NCBI GenBank assembly: GCA_902826605.1
Contig: CADEFM010000005.1
Coordinates: forward strand, 1-64,000
Direction: 5' to 3'
Source: an uncultured Acidobacteriota bacterium
GTDB taxonomy: Bacteria; Acidobacteriota; Terriglobia; Bryobacterales; Bryobacteraceae
DNA: 64,000 nt
Part shown: one piece after another, positions 55,417 to 64,000 of the stretch
Numbering within the stretch: the first letter of the stretch is position 1
Layout: each line of letters begins with the position of its first letter
Notes under the pieces: generated by a model
Databases searched by the model: none
What the model saw: only the letters and a program-made list of their open reading frames with translations
Told to the model about the DNA's origin: nothing
Program-made: the position numbers and the translations under genes

Positions 55417-57330
55417 TTATAAAACGCTCTTGCCCTTCATGCCCGCGCCGAGCGGCACTCCGAACTGCTGAAGGATGGTCGCGGGAATATCCACCAATTG
55501 CGGGCTGCCCCCGCGCAGCTTGCGGTTGCTCAAAAGCACCCCGGGAACGAAGCGCGGCGCGATGCAATGATCGCCCACCCAGGCTTCGGTATTCGCTTCC
55601 ACCAGAAGCTTTGGCGCGGCTCCCAGCGCCGTCTGCCAGGACGCGCGATACGCCGGATTGTAGCCGACAATTAGATCCGGCCCATTGTGCGTTGCGCCGG
55701 CGGCGTACGTCACGAAAATCTCATCCACTATCGCCTGTTTTGTATCGGGATCGCGAATATCTTTCAACTTCGCGGCGACTTTCTTGAGCAGATCCTCGGT
55801 TTCCTGTCCCGGCTGCACGATGCCTTCGCGCTCGCGTCCGTACTGGTTGATGTAGACGCCATTCAATCCCACGGCATAGGCTTTGGTGCGCGACCAATCG
55901 ATATTCTCAAGCCCTTCGCCGCCTGGCTTCGACTCATCCAACAGTGTAAGTAGTCCTTCCTGCTTCAGCCATGTGTTAATGTGCACGGCGCGATCGAAGG
56001 TGGAAAACCCGTGGTCCGACATCACGACCAGCGTTGCGTCGGGAGCGTGCTCGCGCACCCAGCCGATCTCGCGGTCCACGCGCTTGTAGGTCTCAAGCAG
56101 CTCGTTGTCATACTTGCCGAACAGCATGTGCGAATTCTGATCGATTCCAAAGAAGTGGAAGAACAGCACACCGCTCTTGAGTTCCTGAACGCCTTGGCGC
56201 AAGATCGCCAGGTGCTCTTCGGCCACCAGGCGTGTTTGAGACAGATATTCGGCCCGCGTGAGAACGCCCTGGCGCAGCGCGGCGGTGTCTTCCGCCATGC
56301 CTTGCGTGAAGAAGGGTCCCACCGCTTTCGCCAGGTGCTTTCCGTAAGAAACGGGCTGTGTGATCGGAAGATCGGCTTCCACAGGATCGAGATTGATGGG
56401 CGACACGTAAACGCGGAAATCGTTCCCCAGGCTCTTCGCATAAAAGCGCACCATGCCATGCGCGTACGCCAGCCCGCGCAGCATTGGGAATTGGGCGCGA
56501 ATCCAGCCCGACCACTCACCTTCGCGCAGAATAAAGCTTTCATCTCCCAGCTCAAATCGCGCCACCGGCTGAGCCGGATCGAGATACGCTGTGAGCGTGA
56601 CGCTGGTAACGGCCTGGTCTTTGCGGAGCGAATTCGTGGGGCCGTCCAGCTTGAGTTCCGCCTTATGATTCGCCACCGTCACCGGCACGATGCGGCCGCC
56701 GGGAACGTCGTGACGCTTTTCCTTGGGGTCGTTGGTGAAATAGGTGAACGTCCCGAACGTGCCAAGCAGATCCGGAGTGCCCATGCCGGAGAGCGCTTCA
56801 CCCTCGCATTCCACCGGCGGAAAATTCGTGGGCATGCGCAAAATCGTGGTGGACACTCCGTGCGACGCCATAATCTGCCAGAACGCCTGCCCGCGCCTGA
56901 ATGTCTTCACGCGCCCCGCGGAAAGCGGGAGCACCCACGGCCCGAAGGACAACGTGTGCTCGGGCGCTTCCGTTTCAGACATCGCCGAGTACGGCTGCAT
57001 CTTCACTGGATCGCGATGAATAAAGTCGAAAATCCCATGTTCCTGAGGCGTCAAACCCGTAATGACGGAGGACCACGCTACGGGGCTCTGTGGTGGAATC
57101 GTGGTGGCCAGCCGCTCCATGCCGCCGCCGTCACTGCGCAGTTTCGCGAGGTTCGGCAGTGCGGCAATATGATCTTCGAGGAACTTCGGGTCCATACCAT
57201 CGATGCCGAGCACAATCATGCGCTGGGCCTGCCCGGACTGCGCCTCCACGGTTGCCGTTCTGCTACAGCCCGCGAGGGCTGCGCACAACACGCTGGCGGT
57301 GGCGCTGTACAAATAGAATTTCATGCTCAT
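55417..57330 (-). CDS. Lipoprotein alkaline-phosphatase-superfamily phosphodiesterase
   Basis: The 637-residue protein has a lipobox (LAGC, Cys22), so it is probably a lipoprotein. The catalytic domain starts VLGIDGMDPKFL (Asp44) with the nucleophile Ser82 in PPQSPVAWSSVITG, and has VMSDHGFSTF and a metal-site GDHCIAPRFVPGVLL. This is the type I phosphodiesterase/nucleotide pyrophosphatase branch. The substrate is unknown. It overlaps the paralogous gene upstream by four bases (ATGA). Confidence 0.88.
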   Translation of the reverse strand: MSMKFYLYSATASVLCAALAGCSRTATVEAQSGQAQRMIVLGIDGMDPKFLEDHIAALPNLAKLRSDGGGMERLATTIPPQSPVAWSSVITGLTPQEHGIFDFIHRDPVKMQPYSAMSETEAPEHTLSFGPWVLPLSAGRVKTFRRGQAFWQIMASHGVSTTILRMPTNFPPVECEGEALSGMGTPDLLGTFGTFTYFTNDPKEKRHDVPGGRIVPVTVANHKAELKLDGPTNSLRKDQAVTSVTLTAYLDPAQPVARFELGDESFILREGEWSGWIRAQFPMLRGLAYAHGMVRFYAKSLGNDFRVYVSPINLDPVEADLPITQPVSYGKHLAKAVGPFFTQGMAEDTAALRQGVLTRAEYLSQTRLVAEEHLAILRQGVQELKSGVLFFHFFGIDQNSHMLFGKYDNELLETYKRVDREIGWVREHAPDATLVVMSDHGFSTFDRAVHINTWLKQEGLLTLLDESKPGGEGLENIDWSRTKAYAVGLNGVYINQYGREREGIVQPGQETEDLLKKVAAKLKDIRDPDTKQAIVDEIFVTYAAGATHNGPDLIVGYNPAYRASWQTALGAAPKLLVEANTEAWVGDHCIAPRFVPGVLLSNRKLRGGSPQLVDIPATILQQFGVPLGAGMKGKSVL

Positions 57331-59450
57331 GCGAGATTAAAAATTCGCTTTCCATCCATCCATGCCGGCGCAGGCACGCCGAACAGTGAAAGAGTCGTCG
57401 GCGCCAGGTCTTCGATGCCCGGATCGGCCGCATCCATATTCCGGTTGCAAAACAGCACTCCCGGAACCAGGTGCGGATCCACGCAATGGTCGCCGCTCCA
57501 CGCCTTGTGGTTGTGTTCGTAGATCTCCGCGGAAACCTTGCCTACCGCTGCATCCCAGGAAGTACGGTAGCCGTCGTTGTATCCGATAATCAGATCCGGA
57601 GCGGCGTTCAGATACGGCCCTTGATACAGAGCATTCGCCGCATACACCTGCCGGATGGATACGTCATCGCATTCTTCGTCGCGCAAGCCTGATAGCTTTT
57701 GAATCAGTTCCTGGCGCAGTGCTTCCGCCTCCGCGCCTTGTTTGACAATGCCTTCCGGCTCGCGGCCCTTCATGTTCACGTACAAGCCGCCCAAGCCCAG
57801 CGTGTACGCCCGCGTCTTGGACCAGTCCACGCCTTGGAAACTGGGGCCGCTTTCCTTGGCGCCGTTCTTCATCACCAGGTATCCGTTCTGCAGCAGCCAG
57901 GCGTTCAGATTCACGCCTCTGCGGAAGGAACAGAATCCGTGATCGGAGAGGACGAACAGAATCGTGTCCTTATCGATGTTCTGCATGGCGATGCCGGCCA
58001 GCCGGTCCATGCGCTGATAAAGATCCTCGATGGTCTTCTGATACCGGACGTGTTCTCCGCCACCACCGCGGCTCTCGCCATCCAGGTAGCGGTAGAACAT
58101 GTGCTGCACGCGGTCGCTGGTATCGAAAACGCACGCGACCACACCGCGGCGCGTCTTCTCAAGCGCGCTGACGAACATCCCCTCGCGCTCCGCCATCGTG
58201 AGATAGGCCTGTTTCAGAAATTCATCTTCGTCGATAATGCCTTCGTTCAGCGCCCAAGTGTCTTCCGCCATCCCCAGCGTCGAATACGTGCCGAGAAGCT
58301 TCGCGAGATAAGACGCATAGTAGGACGGATGGCTGATCGGCAGCGCCGGGTTCTCCGGGTCCAGTTGCACGGGCGTCACGTACAGCGTGACCTCAGGTTC
58401 GGATTCCGTAAGCATGAAGCGAGCGATCCCGGGAACTTTGCCGATCGGCGCGCGAAATCCCAATTTGATCCACGGCGTGTATTCGCTTTGCGGAAGTTGG
58501 TAGTCGGTGCCTTCGATAGTCAGCGTGTAGATCCCGCCCGCACCTTTCTTCAATTCAAAGTCGATCCCCAGCGGCGCGGCCCCGGCTTCAAACGGATGAT
58601 CCGGCCCATCCAGGCGCCCGTGAATGGCATTGCCTTCCCGGCGCAGTGGATAACGCGAGCCCCCTTCATACGTGGCTTGCTGAAGCTTGGTGGAAAAGAA
58701 GGAAAATGATCCCTGCGTGCCGCGCAGATCCGGCGTGCTCATCGCCGAAAGCAACCGGCCATTGAATTTTTCCGGAGGAAACGTGATGGGCACCCGAATA
58801 ATGGTGCTGCTGATGTAACGGTCGCCCAACAGCTTCCAGAACGGCTGACTCTTGCGGCGCAGCTCCACAGTCGGGCGTGACAGAGGAATGACCCAGGAAC
58901 CGATCTTCATGGTCCGGCGCGGACGGCCGACCTTCGCCGATGAAAGTTCGGGCACGTACGCTTTGGTATTGCGGTTCAGAAAGTCGAAAATATTGTGCTT
59001 CGCCGGATTCACTCCGGTGGCGAATGTGGACCAAGCCACGGGCGAGAGCGAAGGGAACGTTGTCCGCAGCCGCCGGTAGGAACCCATCTCACGGAGGCGC
59101 GTCAGATTCGGAAGCTTACCCTCCTGCATGTAGCGCTCGGTCAGACGCGGATCCAGCCCATCCAAGCCCAGAAAAATGACCTTCTTGGCGTGGGCCTTCT
59201 CAAACCCGTGGCTCCTCCGAATGGTGCGGTGCAACATGCGGAACGGCCAGGAAAGCAGAGAGATGATGGTGAGCGCGAAGCCCGACAGCAACCCCAGAAA
59301 TGACCCGAGAAATGCAAATCCAGCACCCGGCCCGATATAGGCGAACTGTGCGCCGGACGACCGATTCTCGCCAAACAAGACCTCGGCGACAGCCGCCGTG
59401 GCAACTAGCGCCCCCAGGACAATTACCCTGGTTTTGGACTTCATCTTCAC
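57327..59450 (-). CDS. Membrane alkaline-phosphatase-superfamily phosphodiesterase
   Basis: The 707-residue paralogue of the lipoprotein enzyme has two N-terminal membrane helices (about 8-26 and 36-70) and then the same catalytic layout: FLGLDGLDPRLTERY (Asp97), PSLSPVAWSTFATG (Ser136), VLSDHGFCSF and WSGDHCVDPHLVPGVLF. Start is GTG, overlapping the upstream sulfatase-like stop (GTGA); an ATG two codons later is the alternative. The pair, one lipid-anchored and one membrane-anchored, suggests two-step or paired processing of an envelope substrate. Confidence 0.88.
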   Translation of the reverse strand: MKMKSKTRVIVLGALVATAAVAEVLFGENRSSGAQFAYIGPGAGFAFLGSFLGLLSGFALTIISLLSWPFRMLHRTIRRSHGFEKAHAKKVIFLGLDGLDPRLTERYMQEGKLPNLTRLREMGSYRRLRTTFPSLSPVAWSTFATGVNPAKHNIFDFLNRNTKAYVPELSSAKVGRPRRTMKIGSWVIPLSRPTVELRRKSQPFWKLLGDRYISSTIIRVPITFPPEKFNGRLLSAMSTPDLRGTQGSFSFFSTKLQQATYEGGSRYPLRREGNAIHGRLDGPDHPFEAGAAPLGIDFELKKGAGGIYTLTIEGTDYQLPQSEYTPWIKLGFRAPIGKVPGIARFMLTESEPEVTLYVTPVQLDPENPALPISHPSYYASYLAKLLGTYSTLGMAEDTWALNEGIIDEDEFLKQAYLTMAEREGMFVSALEKTRRGVVACVFDTSDRVQHMFYRYLDGESRGGGGEHVRYQKTIEDLYQRMDRLAGIAMQNIDKDTILFVLSDHGFCSFRRGVNLNAWLLQNGYLVMKNGAKESGPSFQGVDWSKTRAYTLGLGGLYVNMKGREPEGIVKQGAEAEALRQELIQKLSGLRDEECDDVSIRQVYAANALYQGPYLNAAPDLIIGYNDGYRTSWDAAVGKVSAEIYEHNHKAWSGDHCVDPHLVPGVLFCNRNMDAADPGIEDLAPTTLSLFGVPAPAWMDGKRIFNLA

Positions 59451-60313
59451 CTTATCTTCCCCTCTACGAACGGAACTTCAAAGACCTTGTCGTGCTGGAC
59501 CGGTCCATGGCCAAAATAGCCCTCCTCGCCGAAAAGCTCGCCATGGTCGGCCGTAATCGTTATATATGTATTCTTCGGAACTGTATCTAGCAGTTCTTCC
59601 ACCACAGTGTCCAGGTAGCGAACGGCATCAATTTGCCGTTGCCGGAGGGTCCTGAGCTTAGCCTGGTCAAAGTGTTTTTCCTTTTGCTCTAAAAGTTTTC
59701 CTCCTACGATATGATCGTCCAAATGTTTGAAAATCCCATGAACTCCACTGATTTTAGGCCACTCATTGGGCGGTTCGGACGGCAAAGCATAGGGATAGTG
59801 GGTTTCGCCGACGTTTAATAGATAAAAATTCGGTTGTTCTTCGGAAAACGTCAGGGCCCTGACCATGGCCCGCATGTCATTGTGGCTGTCCATCAACCGG
59901 TAGGTGTCAAAGCCGGTGTTAATCAAGGTCTTGGGGTTCAGAACGGGTAGGGAAACCATGGCGTTGGTCTTGTACCCCATTGTATCTTTTAGAAAACAAG
60001 GAAGATACATTTTTGGGACCAGAGACTTAAACTCGATATTATCGGTACCCAGGCGCTCATTGAAGCGCACAAAGTCCTTCTTGTAGTACTCCGAAGCGTA
60101 CACATTGGAGGGACTGGTGTGGGGCATCAATCCTGTTAGCAGGTTGTAGTGGGAGGGCGCGGTCCAGGTGGCGTAGGACCAGCGTTTTTCCACCTTGCCG
60201 AGCCTTTGAATGTTCTTGGGACGCGCCTTGATCAGCGCATCATAGCGGCAGCTATCGAACGTGATGAGGACGAAGTTATTGAACGGAGTCTTACTCTTTT
60301 TAATGGCCGGCAA
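59447..60313 (-). CDS. Small sulfatase-like (alkaline phosphatase superfamily) protein
   Basis: The 288-residue protein has no membrane helix or signal peptide. Motifs are NFVLITFDSCRYDAL, TWTAPSHYNLLTGLMPH with Thr at the nucleophile place, and ITADHGELFGEEGYFGH. It lacks the C-terminal subdomain of sulfatases and ends right after HDKVFEVPF. It may be a cytoplasmic enzyme, or a truncated form. It overlaps the upstream GT4 gene by 14 bases and the downstream AP gene by GTGA, so it belongs to the same operon. Confidence 0.8.
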   Translation of the reverse strand: MPAIKKSKTPFNNFVLITFDSCRYDALIKARPKNIQRLGKVEKRWSYATWTAPSHYNLLTGLMPHTSPSNVYASEYYKKDFVRFNERLGTDNIEFKSLVPKMYLPCFLKDTMGYKTNAMVSLPVLNPKTLINTGFDTYRLMDSHNDMRAMVRALTFSEEQPNFYLLNVGETHYPYALPSEPPNEWPKISGVHGIFKHLDDHIVGGKLLEQKEKHFDQAKLRTLRQRQIDAVRYLDTVVEELLDTVPKNTYITITADHGELFGEEGYFGHGPVQHDKVFEVPFVEGKIR

Positions 60314-61505
60314 CGCGAACCTCTTTCTGGGCTGAATTCACTAGAGCGGACGCGTTCAGGACTTCCATCATCTGACGCGCCGCCGAATCCCAGGTCAGTT
60401 CGCGAGCCGCCCTGAGCCCCGCCTCCCGCATCTGGTTTCTCTTACTTTCAGATTGCAATACACTCGCCAACGCGGTTTCGATCGCGCCGGTCGTGGGTTC
60501 GATACTGAGTACTCCGCCGCCTAGGAGACCGGCGAGAGGACTCTCTTTGGTGGCGATCACGGGGCATCCACAAGCCGCCGCTTCCACGGCGGGGAGTCCG
60601 TAGCCTTCCATGAGGGAAGGCAGCACTAGCACCGTTGCCAGATTCAGCAGCATCGCTACTTCAGGGTCCGGCAGGAATCCAGTGAATACTACCTGATTCT
60701 GCAAGCCGGAGCGCTGGATTTCGGCGCGCAATTCGTTTGCGCCTGTATGGAAGACTTCATTCCGATACTCTCCCACCAGCACCAATTGCATCTCGGGCGA
60801 TGGCTCGCGCCGCGCGATGTTCGCGAACGCCTGGAACAGCGCCGGCAGATTTTTGTGTGCGCCAAATCCCCCAACGTACACGATTTTCTGCGCATCCGCA
60901 TGGATGCCGCATGCCGTCAAGGCTGGAGTCATTGCGGGGCGCTCAAAGACTTCGAACGCCGGGTCTGCTGCCTCGCCGACCACTTCGATGCTTTCCGGAC
61001 GCATGCCGAAGTGCCGCGCGATGCATTGCTTGGAATAGTCCGACACAGTCACGACAGTATCCGCCTGCCAGCGGGCCAGGGCGGTCTTCATGTTCCAGAA
61101 AAGCTGTGCGCCGCGCGTGGCGAAAGTGTGCTGGGGAAACGTCTCCGCGATCACGTCGTGAAAGAAGACGATCTTACGCGCGTTCGTGAACACGGGGACA
61201 AATGTATAGACGGTGGGAAACAGCAATACGTCGGACCTGCGGGCCGACATCGCGCGGCTCGTGCGGAGCATGTCACTCAACGAACGGCGCCCCTTGGCCG
61301 ACGCCGCTACCGCGGCGGGAACGTCTGACTCAGTGTGGACAAGTTCGCAACCATCCGGTGGAGTGTGAACCATCGCGGGCGAATCGAAGAACAGTGTGTA
61401 TTCGTTATTTTTGTCGAGCCGGATCAGTGAACGCAACAAGGCACGGGCTTGGCGGCCGTAGCCGCGATTGTTGTCCCAACAGGTTGCGTCCACTCCGATG
61501 CGCAT
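60300..61505 (-). CDS. Glycosyltransferase family 4
   Basis: The 401-residue enzyme starts MRIGVDATCWDNNRGYGRQA (ATG at 61505) and has the GT-B acceptor region, VYVGGFGAHKNLPALFQAF and the donor-site LPSLMEGYGLPAVEAAACG. The pattern is like mannosyl- or rhamnosyltransferases of capsule loci. The start is chosen because the extended frame upstream overlaps the flavoprotein gene and is unlike GT4. Five bases after the flavoprotein gene. Confidence 0.9.
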   Translation of the reverse strand: MRIGVDATCWDNNRGYGRQARALLRSLIRLDKNNEYTLFFDSPAMVHTPPDGCELVHTESDVPAAVAASAKGRRSLSDMLRTSRAMSARRSDVLLFPTVYTFVPVFTNARKIVFFHDVIAETFPQHTFATRGAQLFWNMKTALARWQADTVVTVSDYSKQCIARHFGMRPESIEVVGEAADPAFEVFERPAMTPALTACGIHADAQKIVYVGGFGAHKNLPALFQAFANIARREPSPEMQLVLVGEYRNEVFHTGANELRAEIQRSGLQNQVVFTGFLPDPEVAMLLNLATVLVLPSLMEGYGLPAVEAAACGCPVIATKESPLAGLLGGGVLSIEPTTGAIETALASVLQSESKRNQMREAGLRAARELTWDSAARQMMEVLNASALVNSAQKEVRVAGH

Positions 61506-61510
61506 GGCCG

Positions 61511-62920
61511 TCAGTCTTCCACTACGTGATTCTGGAACGCCCGGCGATATTCGGCCCATCGAGTGCGGTTCAACGTGCCGGAATCGTCCAGACATTCATT
61601 CAACGCGTAAGCCATGCCGAGCGTGTGGTGCGTGTTGTCATGCGCGAACAGTCCCTGCCGTCCGAACGTGACCAGGCCTTCTATGCCTTTGAGCCACTGG
61701 TCGATCATATCGAAGTGCCCACTGTAGTCGCGCGTGTATATGGGATACGCTTGTGGCAATTTTCTCGAGGCCACGTCGACCAGCCGGTGTCCAGCGGGAA
61801 GGCCGCTAGTCTCCAGCGACTGCTTCACAATGCCGGCAAGCTCGCGGTCGGACGCGCGCCACACGGCATCCTCAGTCGAACACGGCAGTTCCGCGCACAG
61901 CACCGTGACTCCCGGCAGGCGCGCCAAGCCATAGTGCTTCGGCTCCGATAGGCGCGTAATCGGAACATCCGCTCCCGGGAAATAATGCGCGTCGAACTCC
62001 GTGAATTGGTCGGTTTCAAGCGCAAGATAGATCAGAATCATTGCACGGGACTTCAGCGCGCACGCCCTGCGCGTGATCTCCGCGGGCGCCTCCGGCGTAA
62101 TAGCGCGCACCAAATGGGATATGGGGATGGTGGAAAGAATCTGATGCGACGGAAGTGAATGCGTCCCGCTGGCGTCCTGATAATGCACTGCAGTAGCGCG
62201 GCCCTCTCTTATTTCGATGCCGCCTACCGTAGCGCCGAATTTCAGATCGGCTCCGGCGCGCGCGGCGGCGTCGCCGAAGGCCGTGCTGATATCCCCGTAC
62301 CCGCCGCGTGGATAGAAGAACGTGCGGCCTGTTTTCGTTCGCATTCCCGGTACGGTGCCCAGAACCTTGCGCACAAGTTTGAGCAAAGAACCCGCGGCTA
62401 CCCGTCTGCGCGCCTGTTCGCGATCCAGTTCGTCCGGCGAAACCCCCCAGATTTTTCGGGCATATGGAAAGTAGAAATCGCGGCAGATGGTGCGTCCCAA
62501 CCCCTGTTGCAGCACGTCGGCGAAAGTTGCGGCTTCAGCCTTGGGACCTAACCGCATGAGTGAATCCGCAATCACGCCGCTTGAAAATCCCAAAGGAAGG
62601 TTTGCGAAAAGATCGAGCGGTTTGAGTGGAAAATGCACCCAGCGGCCCCGCAGCCGAATGCGTCCGTGCCGCGGGCGCTCTAATAAATCTTCGCCCAGCA
62701 TTTCCTTGATGTCGGCCAGGATCTCCGGCTCGCAGGAAGGATGCAAACGATGGCTTCCATAATCCACGTTCATGCCGCCGAACGCGAAGCTTCCGGCATT
62801 GCCACCCGCCGCCGCGTTGCGTTCGAGCACGGTCACTTCAAACGGTTTCCGGCGCGCAAGCTTCCACGCCGCGCCTAAGCCGGCGGGACCTGCACCAAGA
62901 ACTGCAATCGGTAAAGGCAT
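61511..62920 (-). CDS. FAD-dependent oxidoreductase, UDP-galactopyranose-mutase/amine-oxidase-like
   Basis: The 469-residue flavoprotein has the dinucleotide-binding GAGPAGLGAAWKLA and VLERNAAAGGNA start, a DYGSHRLH substrate motif and a C-terminal FAD contact GRQGLFAHDNTHHTLGMA. The sequence resembles UGM-like or protoporphyrinogen-oxidase-like proteins encoded in polysaccharide loci. A sugar-nucleotide ring-contraction role is inferred from context; a true UGM is usually about 380 residues, so it may act on another polyisoprenoid or sugar substrate. Confidence 0.8.
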   Translation of the reverse strand: MPLPIAVLGAGPAGLGAAWKLARRKPFEVTVLERNAAAGGNAGSFAFGGMNVDYGSHRLHPSCEPEILADIKEMLGEDLLERPRHGRIRLRGRWVHFPLKPLDLFANLPLGFSSGVIADSLMRLGPKAEAATFADVLQQGLGRTICRDFYFPYARKIWGVSPDELDREQARRRVAAGSLLKLVRKVLGTVPGMRTKTGRTFFYPRGGYGDISTAFGDAAARAGADLKFGATVGGIEIREGRATAVHYQDASGTHSLPSHQILSTIPISHLVRAITPEAPAEITRRACALKSRAMILIYLALETDQFTEFDAHYFPGADVPITRLSEPKHYGLARLPGVTVLCAELPCSTEDAVWRASDRELAGIVKQSLETSGLPAGHRLVDVASRKLPQAYPIYTRDYSGHFDMIDQWLKGIEGLVTFGRQGLFAHDNTHHTLGMAYALNECLDDSGTLNRTRWAEYRRAFQNHVVED

Positions 62921-62923
62921 GAT

Positions 62924-63670
62924 TTAGTGAACCATCCAGCGACGGAGATTCCGCAAAGAGCGGCGCGCCAGAATATAACCCTGGCCACTTCCTCCTGCTA
63001 CTTTCTGAAACACGGCGGGATTCCGCAGATAGTATGCGTCTAGCCGGGCCAGGTCATCCAGGCCTCGCGCAGGCGTCACGAAATCCAATGTAGTGCCGCA
63101 GGATATCCGGAAACTGGCACGAGCCATCTCCCGCACGGAGGCGTTATGGTCGCCATACGGGTACGCAAAAGTATCCGCCGACTGGCCTAGCCGAGTTTCG
63201 ATTTCTTCTCGGCTCGCGCGAAGCTCGCGGCGTGCATCTTCCGCCGGCACCGCACTGAGTTTGGGGTGGGTGACGCTATGCGCGCCGATGGTCACGCCGT
63301 TCCCCGCCGCTTCACGGATCTCATCCCAGTCCATCAAATCAAACTCCGGAACGCCCGGCGTCTGCGAGGCCCAATTATTGCGTCCCCCGCAGTGACCCGT
63401 GACGACAAAAACCGTAGCAGGAAAATCGTGCTCTCGTAGTATCGGCAACGCATGCTGGTAGAAATTGCGAAAGCCATCGTCGAACGTGATTGCCACCGAT
63501 CCAGGTATTTCCGATACCTGTGCCAGGGGAACTACGCGCCGGCCGCTTACGGCCAGACATTGCATTTGCCAGCGAAACGTTTCCGGAGCCACGGAGATCA
63601 CCGAACCGCTGCGATCCAATGAGTGGTAGCACAGGATCATACTCGCCGATTTATTTGATGTAGAGTTCAA
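62924..63670 (-). CDS. Polysaccharide deacetylase, NodB family
   Basis: The 248-residue protein has the NodB motifs: ITFDDGFRNF with the catalytic Asp pair, GAHSVTHPKL with the metal His pair, and AYPYGDHN. No signal peptide is visible. It differs from the XrtA-type enzyme at 39515. It would remove N-acetyl groups from an intermediate glycan. The ATG overlaps the preceding gene's stop (ATGA). Confidence 0.88.
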   Translation of the reverse strand: MNSTSNKSASMILCYHSLDRSGSVISVAPETFRWQMQCLAVSGRRVVPLAQVSEIPGSVAITFDDGFRNFYQHALPILREHDFPATVFVVTGHCGGRNNWASQTPGVPEFDLMDWDEIREAAGNGVTIGAHSVTHPKLSAVPAEDARRELRASREEIETRLGQSADTFAYPYGDHNASVREMARASFRISCGTTLDFVTPARGLDDLARLDAYYLRNPAVFQKVAGGSGQGYILARRSLRNLRRWMVH

Positions 63671-64000
63671 CGCTGCACCGGAAGAGTCTTCTTGTTTCCT
63701 GACAATTTCCGCATGGCATGGCGCGTTAAGCCGATCAGGAATGAAATGCCGTTATAGAAGTGGAACAGCAAATGAAAAGGAATCGCCGCCAATGCGAACA
63801 GACGTCCTTTCCCGGCCAGGAACACATAAAACTGGGTATTCAACAGAATCAGAACGCTCAGCACTAAAAAGAAGAAAAACACCAGAGGGTCATACGGCAG
63901 ATACGTCAGCACAAACAGCACCACGAACAGCACGTAAATACCGCAGAATAACCCGGTCATTTTGCGCCGGCGCTCTCCTGCGTAAGCGTAGCGATGCCGC
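63667..64000 (-). CDS. C-terminal part of a membrane glycosyltransferase, probably GT2 (window edge)
   Basis: The frame has no stop up to the window edge: upstream of the first ATG (63960) it reads RHRYAYAGERRRK, then helices such as GIYVLFVVLFVLTYLPYD and FHLLFHFYNGISFLIGL. Together this resembles the membrane tail of processive or GT2 transferases (a KxR motif, a two-helix end and a basic tail). The gene therefore begins beyond the window rather than being a 97-residue protein. Confidence 0.6.
   Translation of the reverse strand, partial: RHRYAYAGERRRKMTGLFCGIYVLFVVLFVLTYLPYDPLVFFFFLVLSVLILLNTQFYVFLAGKGRLFALAAIPFHLLFHFYNGISFLIGLTRHAMRKLSGNKKTLPVQR

Noticed and set aside
55981..57522. 513-codon plus-strand frame across the AP-superfamily genes
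   Set aside because: Entirely antisense to two well-supported enzymes, with Arg/His-rich low-quality sequence and no motif.
42162..60313. True sulfatases with formylglycine maturation
   Set aside because: The C/S-x-P-x-R signature is missing in every member; a Thr or Ser stands in the nucleophile position.
1..64000. CRISPR arrays, rRNA and tRNA genes
   Set aside because: No regularly spaced repeats and no recognisable rRNA or tRNA sequence were seen on either strand.

Overview
The window looks like a chromosomal segment of a high-GC, Gram-negative-type bacterium, most likely an acidobacterium (Solibacteres/Bryobacter-like). This placement is an inference from gene content: an uninterrupted S10-spc-alpha ribosomal superoperon ending in rpoA-rplQ, many sulfatase-like proteins, an XrtA-type polysaccharide deacetylase, a HEPN gene pair and Sec/TAT-exported oddities. 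No rRNA, tRNA, CRISPR array, intact insertion sequence or phage was found.

Layout. (1) 1-16047, + strand: tuf 3' end, then rpsJ to rplQ with secY, adk, map, infA and a 37-codon rpmJ, many joined by overlapping start/stop codons and closed by an intrinsic terminator at 16007-16038. (2) 16048-18633, - strand: scoA-scoB-thiolase, an acetoacetate-use operon. (3) 18796-26802, + strand: exported methyltransferase, OsmC protein, a decayed HEPN pair, a frameshifted TPR gene, DUF2760-Hsp70, thiL and a ZIP transporter. (4) 26799-30747, - strand: three signalling genes (hybrid kinase, response-regulator kinase, lone receiver). (5) 30962-34144, - strand: amidase, a tiny TAT-signal protein and a fused aroD-aroE. 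(6) 34293-45734: exopolysaccharide/envelope genes on both strands, with a sigma-54 activator, a kinase-like protein whose phospho-acceptor His is replaced by Arg, Wza-like export protein, PilZ, DUF218, polysaccharide deacetylase, two polyprenyl-sugar-type glycosyltransferases and a membrane sulfatase-like protein. (7) 45731-64000, - strand: one long co-directional block of fourteen genes running in from beyond the window edge. It holds glycosyltransferases, a UGM-like flavoprotein, a deacetylase, five alkaline-phosphatase-superfamily enzymes, a 63-residue ribbon-helix-helix-like protein, a YidC/EMC3-like membrane protein and a fused ATP-sulfurylase/APS-kinase whose sulfurylase motifs are degenerate.

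How it may work together. Regions 6 and 7 look like an envelope glycan assembly and decoration locus. Several genes in region 6 are preceded by GG-N10-GC elements resembling sigma-54 promoters, and the sigma-54 activator is encoded in the same place, so a locus-specific sigma-54 regulon is plausible. The most unusual piece is the tightly overlapped set at 52743-60313: three AP-superfamily enzymes, the RHH-like mini-protein, the YidC-like protein and the degenerate Sat-APS kinase. I know of no described pathway that combines these; a role in sulfo- or phospho-modification of an envelope glycan or lipid is an inference.
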